A DNA stretch of 64,000 nucleotides from Typha latifolia (Eukaryota > Streptophyta > Magnoliopsida > Poales > Typhaceae). The position numbers and the translations under genes are program-made. A model generated the notes under the pieces. The model saw nothing but the letters and a program-made list of their open reading frames with translations. It did not search any database and had not been told where the DNA came from. The stretch covers positions 3,286,001 to 3,350,000 of the forward strand of contig CM034105.1 of NCBI GenBank assembly GCA_019914945.1, given 5' to 3'. Positions 38,948-49,571 of the stretch are shown piece after piece (the first letter of the stretch is position 1; the number at the start of each line of letters is the position of its first letter).

Positions 38948-40123
38948 ATGGATACTTTCTTGTTCACCTCCGAGTCCGTCAACGAAGGCCACCCGGACAA
39001 GCTCTGCGACCAAGTCTCCGACGCCATCCTCGATGCTTGCCTGGAGCAAGACCCGGAGAGCAAGGTAGCCTGCGAGACCTGCACCAAGACCAACATGGTC
39101 ATGGTGTTCGGCGAGATCACCACCCGGGCCAAGGTCGACTACGAGAAGCTCGTCCGCGACACCTGCCGCGGCATCGGCTTCGTGTCCGCCGACGTCGGCC
39201 TCGACGCCGATCGCTGCAACGTCCTCGTCAACATCGAGGCCCAGAGCCCCGACATCGCCCAGGGCGTCCACGGCCACCTCTCCAAGAAGCCCGAGGAGGT
39301 CGGCGCCGGCGACCAGGGCCACATGTTCGGCTATGCCACCGACGAGACCCCCGAGCTGATGCCCCTCACCCACGTCCTCGCCACCAAGCTGGGCGCCAAG
39401 CTCACCGAGGTCCGCAAGAACGGCACGTGCCCGTGGGTCCGTCCGGACGGCAAGACGCAGGTCACCGTCGAGTACCGCAACGAGGACGGCGCCATGGCGC
39501 CCATTAGAGTCCACACCGTTCTAATCTCAACCCAACACGATGAGTCCGTAACAAACGAGAAGATAGCAAAGGACCTACAAGAGCATGTCATCAAACCAGT
39601 GATCCCCGCCAAGTATCTCGACAGCAACACAATCTTCCACCTGAATCCTTCGGGCCGTTTCGTCATCGGCGGCCCGCACGGCGACGCCGGGCTCACGGGC
39701 CGCAAGATAATTATTGACACCTACGGCGGATGGGGAGCTCACGGTGGCGGTGCCTTCTCCGGGAAGGATCCGACGAAGGTGGATAGAAGTGGTGCATATA
39801 TAGTTCGGCAGGCGGCTAAGAGTGTGGTGGCTTCTGGGCTGGCAAGGAGGTGCATTGTTCAAGTGTCTTATGCCATTGGCGTGCCTGAGCCACTCTCGGT
39901 GTTTGTCGATACGTATAAGACTGGGAAAATTCCTGACAAGGAGATACTGGGTTTGATCAAGGAGAGCTTTGACTTCCGACCGGGGATGATAGCTTTGCAT
40001 CTTGATTTGAAGAGGGGTGGTAATTTCCGGTATCAGAAGACTGCAGCTTATGGGCATTTTGGACGTGATGATCCGGACTTCACCTGGGAGAAGGTTAAGG
40101 TTCTGAAGCAGAACAAGGCTTAG
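38948..40123 (+). CDS. SAMS: S-adenosylmethionine synthase
   Basis: This is a 391-residue single-exon coding region. The enzyme makes S-adenosylmethionine from methionine and ATP, releasing Pi and PPi, and supplies methylation, ethylene and polyamine pathways in the cytosol. Diagnostic features are [16 protein letters not shown] (14-29, ATP site), the [16 protein letters not shown] motif (119-134) and [16 protein letters not shown] (267-282, phosphate loop and active site). The start [18 protein letters not shown] and the end KVLKQNKA are typical for plants. Length is within two residues of most plant forms. GC content falls sharply along the gene: third positions are nearly all G or C up to about residue 185 and mixed afterwards, a monocot-type gradient. 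This gradient explains the long antisense open frames, which are not genes. Confidence 0.98.
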   Translation: MDTFLFTSESVNEGHPDKLCDQVSDAILDACLEQDPESKVACETCTKTNMVMVFGEITTRAKVDYEKLVRDTCRGIGFVSADVGLDADRCNVLVNIEAQSPDIAQGVHGHLSKKPEEVGAGDQGHMFGYATDETPELMPLTHVLATKLGAKLTEVRKNGTCPWVRPDGKTQVTVEYRNEDGAMAPIRVHTVLISTQHDESVTNEKIAKDLQEHVIKPVIPAKYLDSNTIFHLNPSGRFVIGGPHGDAGLTGRKIIIDTYGGWGAHGGGAFSGKDPTKVDRSGAYIVRQAAKSVVASGLARRCIVQVSYAIGVPEPLSVFVDTYKTGKIPDKEILGLIKESFDFRPGMIALHLDLKRGGNFRYQKTAAYGHFGRDDPDFTWEKVKVLKQNKA

Positions 40124-40960
40124 GGTTTAGGGCTAAAGATTGGTTTTGAGATTGTTAGTTTAATTGTTGAGGTCTAGGAGAGCATGCAAGAGATTGATGC
40201 ATGTTAATTTGTTGAGGTTTTAGCTTGGAAATTCAAGCCAGCCATTTACTTACTCTTTATTACTTTTATTTTGATCTCAAATCAAATTAATTCCTTGCTA
40301 TCCATATATCTTTGAACATATTAAGTGTGATTATGCGTAGTAATACCGGTGAGTTAGATTCGATTATCACCATTGGCGTCCACCATCTCAGTTGACAATC
40401 GAAAAATATTTTCCCCCAACCTACGGAGGAGTAAAATATATCTGAACTTTTAAAGAAACTACATTTAGAAATCAGTGGTTTATATGCCAATAATTGATGC
40501 TCTTTATTCAACTCAGTTCAATACAGCTGGCCCACTATTTCCAAAATAATAATAATAATAACGACGCTACTAATTAGATATAAACTAATCACTTCGCTTC
40601 CACATCATAACATCAACAATTCCAACTCGCTATTAGATTAGACTTGTAATCGCTGGCTCAAATGCCCCAGCTATTATTCCTTGCTTAAAGATATTCCAGT
40701 TCTAAATACTGGCGACAGTACATCACTTGACAGCATAATATTCTAAAATAAAATAAAATAATCCTTAGTTAATGTCAGCCCACCTAGCAATTAATTGCTT
40801 AAGATATAACCCATACTTGTATCCTACCTTCAGAAGCCAAATGTGAATCCCACGAAGTTATCCCACTGTATTCCAAAAATCCTCATATCTTTCTTTTTAT
40901 CTACTATGTATACTTATAAATTAAAGGTCGCATTCCATTACGTCGATCACCGCATCAACT
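40124..40960. other. SAM synthase trailer and spacer
   Basis: The 3' untranslated region of SAM synthase followed by AT-rich sequence with no gene. Confidence 0.6.
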
Positions 40961-40962
40961 TG

Positions 40963-40969
40963 TATATAT
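40963..40969 (+). promoter_or_regulatory. TATA box of the small lipid-anchored protein gene
   Basis: TATATAT about 150 bp before the ATG at 41118, followed by a long pyrimidine leader. Confidence 0.6.
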
Positions 40970-41018
40970 CTATTTCATCTTTCAAGCTTCCTCTCCTACC
41001 TTCTTTCTCGGCTTGTCT

Positions 41019-41072
41019 CTTCTTCTTCTTCTTCTTCTTCTTCTTCTTCTTCTTCTTCTTCTTCTTCTTCTT
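41019..41072. repeat. (CTT)18 microsatellite in a 5' leader
   Basis: Fifty-four bases with C at every third position, uninterrupted, between the TATA box and the ATG at 41118. An (AG)7 tract (41104-41117) directly abuts the ATG. Confidence 0.9.
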
Positions 41073-41117
41073 TTCATATCCTTTGAAAAGAAAAGAGAGG
41101 GCTAGAGAGAGAGAGAG

Positions 41118-42241
41118 ATGGGAACGTGTGCAACAAAGCCAAGAGAAGTGAAAGAGAGTGATGCTCCTCCACCCATGGAGAAGAGAGAGAATAAGACATG
41201 CACAGAGAGGAAGGATAAGGAGGTGGTGGTGGCCAGGGAAGAAGAAGATGACGGTGAGCATGCGGAGAGCAGCCAAGTGTCTCTTGGTGGTCTCTTGGCA
41301 AAGGAGATTGAGGTATTAATCTCTGATACATTTGCTCTCAAAAACATTTATTATTACTTGCTCTTATGTAATCGGAAATATTGATATAAGTTGTGTTTTT
41401 TGTTCTTATTTTCTTTTCTCAATGGGAAATTATATTTACAGACCAAACAATTAATTGCTACATACTGCGTGATCTTTCCAAAATAACAAAAATACTCGCA
41501 TACAATTTAATATAATGGATAAGTCTAACGAGATAAGGTATGAGTATATGTAGTATTTTTTTTTCATGGTGATTCTTGTTTATTTCGGCGGGAGATAAGC
41601 CACGTATTTTTGCAATTTAGCCCCTCTTTTTCTATAAAATTGGTATAGATGCAACACTATTGGCCCCTCCTCAAATTTCCTGAATTCGGATGATCGATGT
41701 GCACAAATTATAAAAAGTTCTCAAGTTGAGAGTCTATAATCTATATTAATATTGACAAAATGCTCACAAATAAGTTGATATTAAATAGAGAAGTATTTTA
41801 TGATTGCCACAGATGGAAGTCAAAGCAGCGGATCAAGAAAAAGAAGAGCAATCTTCCCAGGAATTAATTGAATCTAAAACAGCCCAAATCGTGGCCGCCG
41901 ACGAGTCGACTGCAGCAGTAGAAACTACAACCACTGAAACGATCACCACCTCCGAGATCACCGCTGTGGAAGTCGTGAAGGAGAGTGAAGTTGCCATTGA
42001 AACAATCACTACTGAGAAAGTCGTGAAGGAGAAAGAAGTTGCCACTGAAACAATCACCACTGAGGAAGTCGCGAAGGAGAAAGAAGTTGCCACTGAAACA
42101 ATCACCACTGAGAAAGTCGTGAAGGAGAAAGAAGTTGCCACTGAAACAATCACCACTGAAAAAGTCGTGAAGGAGAAAGAAGTTGCTGCAAATAAGAAGG
42201 AAGCTATCGAATTGCCAGTCTCGACTTCAGTAGAATCTTGA
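41118..42241 (+). CDS. Small acidic repeat protein with predicted N-terminal lipid anchor
   Basis: Two exons (41118-41312 and 41813-42241, phase 0) give 207 residues. I do not recognise a named family. The N-terminus MGTCATKP has Gly2 for N-myristoylation and Cys4 for S-acylation, predicting attachment to the plasma membrane or endomembranes. The rest is highly charged and probably disordered. Residues 124-187 are four tandem copies of a 16-residue unit (VATETITTEKVVKEKE and variants), encoded by a 48-bp minisatellite at 41987-42178, after one more diverged unit. The leader holds a TATA box, (CTT)18 and (AG)7. The regular donor GAG/GTATTA and acceptor GCCACAG, the conserved-looking N-terminus and the continuous frame support a real gene. 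Function is unknown. Alternatively exon 2 could be a separate short gene starting at the ATG at 41813. Confidence 0.7.
41987..42178 (+). repeat. 48-bp coding minisatellite, four copies
   Basis: Copies at 41987-42034, 42035-42082, 42083-42130 and 42131-42178 differ by only a few bases each and stay in frame, adding 16 residues per unit. Confidence 0.9.
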
Positions 42242-44630
42242 GTTGAATCCCAAACATGGAAACTATGATCACTTGCTTAATTGAATCCTTTCAGTTTTTT
42301 TGTTCTTTTAAATCCTTCTGTGATTGTTTCATTAAGGTTGGGCATGGATCATGGTCTCTAATTTGTTGTCTTAATTGTTGGTTCAATTAATTTGTTCTTT
42401 CTACTAAGATTTTTGAGTTGTAAATTTTCCTCATCCTCGTTTTGGGCATGCATGCGTGTAGTGTGTACGTATGTATATAGTTTCAGAGTGCAATATGTGG
42501 ATGTTTGGAGATCGATTGAAGCAGAAACTAACTGCAGAATGCCTGCATTGGATCATGTGTTTATTTACTATTCAAGCAGCATTATCATGGATATGAACTA
42601 GAGAGGTTTGTCTACTTATGTAATTATATCTACTACTACTAGTACCTTTAACTTCATGTAATTAGACCTTCTTTTTTGTTGCTTATCAATACCTACTATT
42701 AGCCTTATTCTACAAAACTTTCATCAATCTACCATTCACTACCTTTTAGAATTAATGTGTTTCAAGAAGCTGCGTCATATTGTTACCTAACAAATTAATG
42801 TAAGTACCAAAAAAAAAAAAAATCTTAGATCTTCTCTCTTTCCTTCTTAATTGCGTTAGATATAAATATGAGATTTGATTAATTATTTCGTGAGCTCCAC
42901 ATAAATCTGATATGAAATCAATATATGAGATTAGAAGTCTTGGACTAGATGTCATATTCCCCAAATGGAGATATAGCATCCCATCTAGAGGTGGGAGGGA
43001 TAAAAACATTATTACTATATTGCTCCTATCTAAAATATAATAAATTTAGATATATAAATAACAAAACTAACAATCCTAATTACTCAATTTTTTTATTTTT
43101 TATTATTAGTATTTTATGTTTTATATTTACTTAAAGTATTAATATATTAAAAAATCATATTTATATATTTTATTATTAAACATTGTTATATATTTTATTC
43201 TATTATTTTGTATTACTTTTGATTTTAATTTTGATTATTTTTAATTGAACGTGATTAATTTTATAATTAATATAGTATAATTTAATGATATTTAATAATA
43301 TAATTTCAGTTTGAGATAATCAATATTAGTTTAAAATAGAAATTGACCATACTATTTTTCTTTATTGAAGATAGTAATATAATTTTGTTTAGTTACTCCA
43401 TATATAATATTGTATAAATCAAACAATAGATTAAAATTGTAATATAAGATTAGTAATATTAAGAGATATATTATCTCTTGAAATAAGCCTAAAGATAACT
43501 TATCTCCTCTTATTCACTCAGGACAACCAAACACACTCTATGAGTTACCGTGTGTTGTTATTTATATAAGAGCCCATTTTGGCGCTCGAAAAGGATACAT
43601 GGTGAGATCCATAACCCAAAAATTAAATTGAATATTACACTCAATATGTGTATACTCACTTCTTCTAAATACATAAAATCACATAGCCCTTGAATTGCTC
43701 CTTCTTTGCATTTTTTAAAAAAGAAAACATTTTCACCTAAAATGGAAAAGAGAATAGCGAATAGCGAAGGATATTTTTTATGATCGATATGGTATCTACC
43801 ATACTTTTGGAAGGTTATAATTGAAGAGAAAGTGGTCTTGAAGAAGATGAGAGTACCTACCACCTTTTCTTAATTGATCAACCAAAAGAAAAGAGGGAAC
43901 AAGTAAACGAACAATTTGGCAACGAGTTTGTCATGAATTTGGAATAAGAATCACATCAAGTAATATTCATTTCAGGTACTACCTAGCGTCGTGTTGCTCA
44001 CCTTTGTAACTCTTTATAAGCAACTTTTAATTGATGTTTTTTTATTTATTTTATCTCTCACGCGCTTTAGTTAATATATACTTTACATGTGCATGTAAAT
44101 CAACTAAAGTTTGATAGCAACAAATGCTTAGTTTTGAACTAATTAATACTTTACCTACATATTTCTCTTTCTCTTTCCACGTGGTATAACTCGTGGATGA
44201 GCATGTAGAGATTGACCACTCTATGAGAAAAAAAAAGTTATGTATATATATATATATATAGCTACTCAATCTACTCTACTAGAATGGGAAAGAGAGGCCT
44301 CAACGTACCTTTAAGAAAAGCTAAGACGCGAGTGATGAAAGAAAGAGATAAAAAGCAAAAAAAACAACAAAGGAACGAGTATCTAGTGTTGCCACGTCTA
44401 AAGTTGCTTGTGGAAAGAAAGGAACGGATACAATGGAAAAGGAACTCATCGATCGGAAGTCTAATATTAATGAATGATCGAATTGTCCATGCATACACAC
44501 ACACACATACATACATACATACATGCATGCATTTCTGATGGATCTATCATCATCAACAACATCATCGAATGCATCATCTTCCATTTCAAACGTGCTTCTA
44601 ATCAACTTTCATTATCTTTTACCAACCAAC
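42242..44630. other. AT-rich spacer, no supported gene
   Basis: Trailer of the preceding gene, then very AT-rich sequence. Small frames near 43558-43863 and 44284-44538 lack any recognisable content. The latter starts just after a (TA)n tract and runs into (CA)n and (CATA)n repeats near 44495-44525. Confidence 0.5.
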
Positions 44631-44631
44631 T

Positions 44632-44948
44632 CTCAGTAAAGTTGATAGGTAGGTACCTTCCTATAGACTAAAGAGGTCATGAGTTTAACTCTAATCTGAA
44701 TAAAGTTATGGAGAAATTATTTGGTGGTCGGTGGTTGGTGGTTGGTGGTTTTGTAGCTTTGCTCGATTCGGTTAATGACTCGACAGTGCGGTTAGCTTGG
44801 AGGAACAGTTTAGTAATGTAACGGCTAGGAGCAGGTCTCGACAGTATTTAATTCGGAGCAATTGTTCAGTGATGCCTAAATATCTCTATACCTAGAGAGA
44901 GTTAGCTCTTTGTCTAGCCCATATTTAGTATTTCGGCTTATGAATGAT

Positions 44949-44979
<31 letters not shown>

Positions 44980-44982
44980 CAT
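44632..44982 (+). mobile_element. Putative tRNA-derived SINE
   Basis: The 5' part (44635-44695) resembles the internal pol III promoter of plant SINEs. A box A-like stretch GTTGATAGGTAGGTACC is followed about 30 bp later by a box B-like stretch GGTCATGAGTTTAACTC. The element then runs about 300 bp to CTTATGAATGATAAAAT and an (AT)n tail at 44952-44979. Its last 43 bp are repeated at 12349-12391. The middle holds a short GGTTGGT tandem repeat. Target-site duplications were not identified, so the assignment is tentative. Confidence 0.45.
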
Positions 44983-45117
44983 TATCTTTTATATACTTCT
45001 CATCAACTATTTGAATTATTATCTAAAAGTAATACGTATTTAGAATAATTTTAATAGTTTATGGGTCTAAGTATAATTAATATATAATTATTATACACGA
45101 GGGAGGGGGGGGCCAAC

Positions 45118-45204
45118 CACGTGTCGACGCTACTTCCCGTAGTAGCAACAGATAACAGCAGCCGTGTCCCCACGTGTCATCATTTCAACACGTGCGGACA
45201 CGTG
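45118..45204. promoter_or_regulatory. Cluster of four G-boxes with no gene attached
   Basis: CACGTG occurs at 45118-45123, 45171-45176, 45189-45194 and 45199-45204, three of them in the ABRE-like CACGTGT or reverse context. The block is a short GC-rich island followed by a pyrimidine-rich leader-like stretch (45215-45300). No coding frame with recognisable content follows before the sequence turns AT-rich. Confidence 0.6.
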
Positions 45205-45319
45205 GATGCAGCGGCTCTCGTGACTTCCTCCCCCACACTCATCGCTCTCCTCCTCCTCGTCCTCTCTTTCCCTCCACCTCCCAAATATAATACTTATTTC
45301 AGTATTCCGCGGCTAACTT

Positions 45320-46930
45320 AAATATGGAGCCAAATCTATTTTATGACGACTTTCAAATAGTTTAAGTTTAAGTTATACTCGGCTTTTAAAATTGCATAAG
45401 AACTATGGTGGTGTTTGATTATAAATTACTAGTGCTATAATAATTACTATTTTGATGTGATATATGAAAATTAATAAATTTAGGAGATAGTTTTTAACAA
45501 ATGACTAAAATATTCTTTAGAATAGATTATCAAGAGGATAGAGAAGAGAGAAGTAAGTGTTTATGTTTAAATAAAGCACACAGTATAACTGCCATTATGC
45601 TAATTTTTCACAAATATTTATAGAATATTTCTAACAATAATTATTAAGGTAAAAAAAATACATATATAATTTTATCACTGTATTTTTTTCTTTCTTTTTA
45701 AAAAATAAAATTTATTTTATATTATCTATAATATTGGTAACATTATGTAGCTTTAGAACCATTTTAAATAATTCATCGAGGGTAAAATAGTCTTTTAACC
45801 ATGAACAGTTAGATTTAATTGAATAGATAATATTATTTGAAAGGCTTTAATAATTTCGGAGGCAATTATCATATTTTGAAAAATATAGTGGTTATTGTGA
45901 TATTTGGAACCTTCTCACAATTATGTAAAATTCCTTAGGTAAAAATATCTCAAACCTGAAAATGAGCCATATGATACTACTAAGAACAAGCCACAATTGG
46001 CTGAATCCATATATTACTATCATTATTCTGCTTGTTGATCTCCAAATAAAAATTATAGATACAAATCTAATGTAGAATAATATATATATATATATATTTG
46101 ACCTCATCTGTTTTCATATAATTTACAGTCTTAACATCTTCTATATGGGATGTCAGCAAAATTGCAAAGTGTGGCAAGATATATACCCTAATTAATCAAA
46201 CATATTTTGGTAATTCTCACATACACCTGTGACATTACAAATTAATTAAGGATAAATTTCTCCTATGGTTTAATTTTTCCATTTCATTTTTTTAACAAAG
46301 AAAATCAAATTACCATAATATCCCTAGAATATTAATAATCTGATTGTTTGAGTAAATATAAATTTTATACTCACATAATTTAAGGTGATTAAAAATTTTA
46401 TTCTATGATTGTATATTTAAAGAGAGGTACATTATAATAGTTGGATAATAATTAAGATTTAAGACTTATTATCTTAGATAAGAAAATGTATAAAGGTTGA
46501 AAACAATTTTAATTTAAAATTAGGATACGATAAGTAAATTTAATAAAATGTGAAAGACAGTTGGCATTTTAGTATTTATTATGGATGAAAAAATTTCTCT
46601 AATTTTGGATGAAAAATTTAAGAAAAAGTGTGTTAAATTATAAGAATATGATAAATATATTAAATATAATATTATTTAAAATCTGATTGGTATTATTTCA
46701 GATGAGTTAAAATATTTATATAATTCTCTGTAATTTTACCTTGAATGCAAATCTTTAAATTTAATCTGTACTGAATTAATATGATGGAAAAAAGATAGTT
46801 TATTTTATTTATGACTACGAAAGAAAATTAGTACTTTTAAGTAGCAAGTAGTTAGGGTTTTATGAAATTAACCCAAAAGGTTAACATATGTGACTCCGAT
46901 ATCGTATTCCGATTCAGAACCCAACCCATC
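45320..46930. other. AT-rich spacer, no gene seen
   Basis: Very AT-rich with a (TA)n tract near 46079-46096. No frame with recognisable content. Confidence 0.6.
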
Positions 46931-46940
46931 CTTGCTCTCC

Positions 46941-46948
46941 TATAAATA
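46941..46948 (+). promoter_or_regulatory. TATA box of the WAT1-related gene
   Basis: TATAAATA in CTCCTATAAATATGG, about 190 bp before the ATG. Confidence 0.8.
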
Positions 46949-47056
46949 TGGTCCCGAGACTTTGCCGGAGTTGCTCATATTCCATTGCAAGACGAGTAGA
47001 CGACCCAAGTGAGAAGACGAAATTGAGACGTCTTCTTGCTTGTTCTTGAATTAATT

Positions 47057-47061
<5 letters not shown>

Positions 47062-47097
<36 letters not shown>
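47062..47097. repeat. (CT)18 microsatellite in the WAT1 leader
   Basis: Uninterrupted CT units 34 bp before the ATG. Confidence 0.9.
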
Positions 47098-47099
<2 letters not shown>

Positions 47100-47130
47100 A
47101 AGGCTTAAGAGTTACAACTTATACGAAAAG

Positions 47131-49571
47131 ATGGGAGGTAATCTCTGTGGGATGGTGGAAGGATTGAAGCCGGCCGGTGGGATGGTTTTGGTTCAGGTGG
47201 TGTTTGCCGGGGTGAATGTCTTCTACAAGCTGGCCATCAACGATGGCATGGACTTGAGGGTGCTGGTTGCTTACAGATTCCTCTTTGCCACTGCTTTCTT
47301 GGGTCCTCTTGCTTTCTTCGTAGAGAGGTACATACTTATATCAATCCCGTCATGCTCTCATTTGGAGCACTAACAAGCTTTCGTTGAGATCGACCGACGT
47401 TTCTCATGCACATTTGCTAATCCTGATTGATTCCACCAGGAGGAGTCGACCAAAGTTAACATGGAAAGTTTTGATGCTTTCGTTCCTCTGCGGGCTCTTC
47501 GGGTATTATGTTCATCTCCTCTAATCATTAATCTCGTCCTCAATTCTCAAAGCTACCTTTGCATACATGAATCCTTGTTTCGTTTTTGGACCTTTTGGTA
47601 TAAAGAGAATTTAATGTACTTGTTGAGTCAAAAGAGAGAAAGGTCGAAGGGTCACGAGGAACGTCCAACACTAGTCACTTGTACAACCTCGGAGAGCCCT
47701 TCTCCTGCCTGGCACGTGGCTTCCACTTTGTTGAGGTTGCTTGGTCTCGATGGAGGTTGTCATTAAAGGGGAGGAAGCATTCAAAATCTTCCAACACCCT
47801 CCAACTACTGGAAAAACCCGGGCTCCTTGCCTTTCTTTTCTCCGGCTTGCCAACTAATTATATAATCTATACGTTATTATGGTGTAAATTATTTAATTTA
47901 TTGCTCTACCACTTTTTTAAGTAACTAGTTATTTAACTGTGAATATTTTTTTTAGATAAAAGTTGACTTAAAAGCAGTCGTGTGTGTGTATGTGTGTGTG
48001 ACCGATAAATTAGTATTTTAAGTAGATATTTTGAACACACACACACAAAAAAAAAAAAAGAGAAAATTTTAAGTAGATGAGTATTTTAGTTTTCACTTTT
48101 TTATCTATGAAATTTCAAGAGAAAAGTTTTGGTGTTAACTTTGGACACCTACAACTTAATCAAAGCTAATTTTGTTGGATTTGCAGGGGTGCCTTAGCAC
48201 AAAATTTGTACGTCTACAGCTTAAAACTCACATCAGCAACCTTTGCCTCAGCTATGACAAACCTCATCCCTGCAATCACTTTCGTTCTAGCTGTTATATT
48301 CAGGTAATTATCTAATGCTTAACTACTTAAGTTTGGAGAATATAATTCAAGCAAAATTTTGTTTTTGTCTAAATTTGATATTAATTTAGACTCTCTCAGA
48401 TTGGAGACTTTGGCCATGAACACCATTTCCGGGCACGCGAAGGTCTTAGGCACACTGGTAGGAATTGGTGGTGCAATGCTTCTCACTTTCTACAAAGGAG
48501 TAGCCATTAATCTTTGGTCTACTGGCATTAACCTTCTCAATACCCATAATGGAGGAGATAATTTACCTCCCAAAGAGCCCGGTAATCACGTTATGGGCTC
48601 GTTAATGGCCATCTCTAGTTGCTTCTTCTACGCTGTCTGGCTGATAATTCAGGTAAATCAATTGCGCGTTTATGATCCGATTCCGATAAATTAAGGCTGC
48701 TACCATAACCCTAACTATATACTGTGTTTATGTTTTTTTTTTATAAAAAATATATATATCTACAGGCGAAGGTGATGAAAGAATACCCATGTCACTACTC
48801 TACCACTGCATTAATGTGCTTCATGGGTACAATTCAATCTATTTGTTTCGCCCTTTGCACACAAAGGGATTGGGCTGAATGGAAGATTGGATTTGATATT
48901 AGGCTTCTCTCAGTTGCCTACTCTGTATGATTCTTTCCATCACTAAAAGTTCCCCTTTTTTTAAATCTGTCAACATTGTGCTACTATGCTAAGTGGGTGT
49001 ACTCTTCTTGGCTTTGTAGGGTATATTGGCATCTGGGTTGATCCTCACAGTCTTGGCTTGGTGCATCAAAAGGAAGGGACCCCTCTATGCTTCTATCTTT
49101 AACCCTCTCATGCTTGTCACTGTGACCCTCTTGAGTTCACTGCTACTAAATGAGAAGTTGCACTTAGGAAGGTGAGATTTATTCATCCTTTCCACCTCCA
49201 AGTGGAGGCAGGTGTAGAACCCTAAATCCTAAATCCTAAACTCTAAACCTTAAACCCTAAATGCTAAACCACTTTAAGGAGCAATTCTAAAATTTGAAAG
49301 ATGTTGATAGGTTACTGTTTTGAATAAAATATGAGAGACTCACCAAAGTTTCTGTTGTCAATTCTTTGTGTGCAGTATATTAGGCGCAGCACTAATTGTG
49401 GTTGGATTGTACGTTGTGTTGTGGGGGAAAGGAAGAGAAGCTGCAAAGGTGGGGGAGTTGCCAGTGGATGAGTCTATACAAGTCATCATTGATTCAAGGC
49501 AAGATGGAGGATTGGAACCTCAAGGTGCAACTGCAGTTGGGTCAAAGAACAAAACTATACCTTCAAATTAG
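47131..49571 (+). CDS. WAT1-related (MtN21/EamA-like) transporter
   Basis: Exons 47131-47327, 47440-47502, 48187-48303, 48400-48652, 48766-48924, 49020-49171 and 49376-49571 give 1137 nt and 378 residues, the usual family length. About ten hydrophobic helices form two EamA repeats. The first runs from about residue 15 (GGMVLVQVVFAGVNVFYKLA) through the RPKLTWKVL linker, GALAQNLYVYSLKLTSATFA and NLIPAITFVLAVIFRLE to LLTFYKG. The second starts near HVMGSLMAISSCFFYAVW and includes SGLILTVLAWCIKRKGPLY and FNPLMLVTVTL. These segments are hallmarks of plant WAT1-like proteins, some of which move auxin or amino acids across the tonoplast or plasma membrane. The substrate here cannot be inferred. The cytosolic tail is hydrophilic. 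The upstream TATA box and CT-rich leader support the start. Intron 6 contains a telomere-like repeat. Confidence 0.95.
49221..49269. repeat. Interstitial telomere-like repeat in a WAT1 intron
   Basis: Seven consecutive 7-bp units in perfect register, all variants of CCTAAAC/CCTAAAT, the plant telomere unit in permutation. It lies inside intron 6 of the WAT1-related gene (49172-49375). Confidence 0.8.

Noticed and set aside
39037..39507. 156-codon plus frame inside SAM synthase
   Set aside because: An Arg/Pro/His-rich out-of-frame shadow of the same gene.
38930..39514. 194-codon antisense frame over SAM synthase
   Set aside because: It exists only because the third positions are G/C. The sense strand is unambiguously SAM synthase.
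44284..44538. Possible small basic protein (84 codons) just after a TATATA tract
   Set aside because: The TATA-like tract is a (TA)n repeat only about 25 bp before the ATG, leaving almost no room for a leader. The C-terminus is encoded by (CA)n/(CATA)n repeats and no family is recognised.
44635..44695. Functional tRNA gene
   Set aside because: Box A- and B-like words are present, but no acceptor stem or anticodon arm pairs, so a tRNA-derived SINE is more likely.
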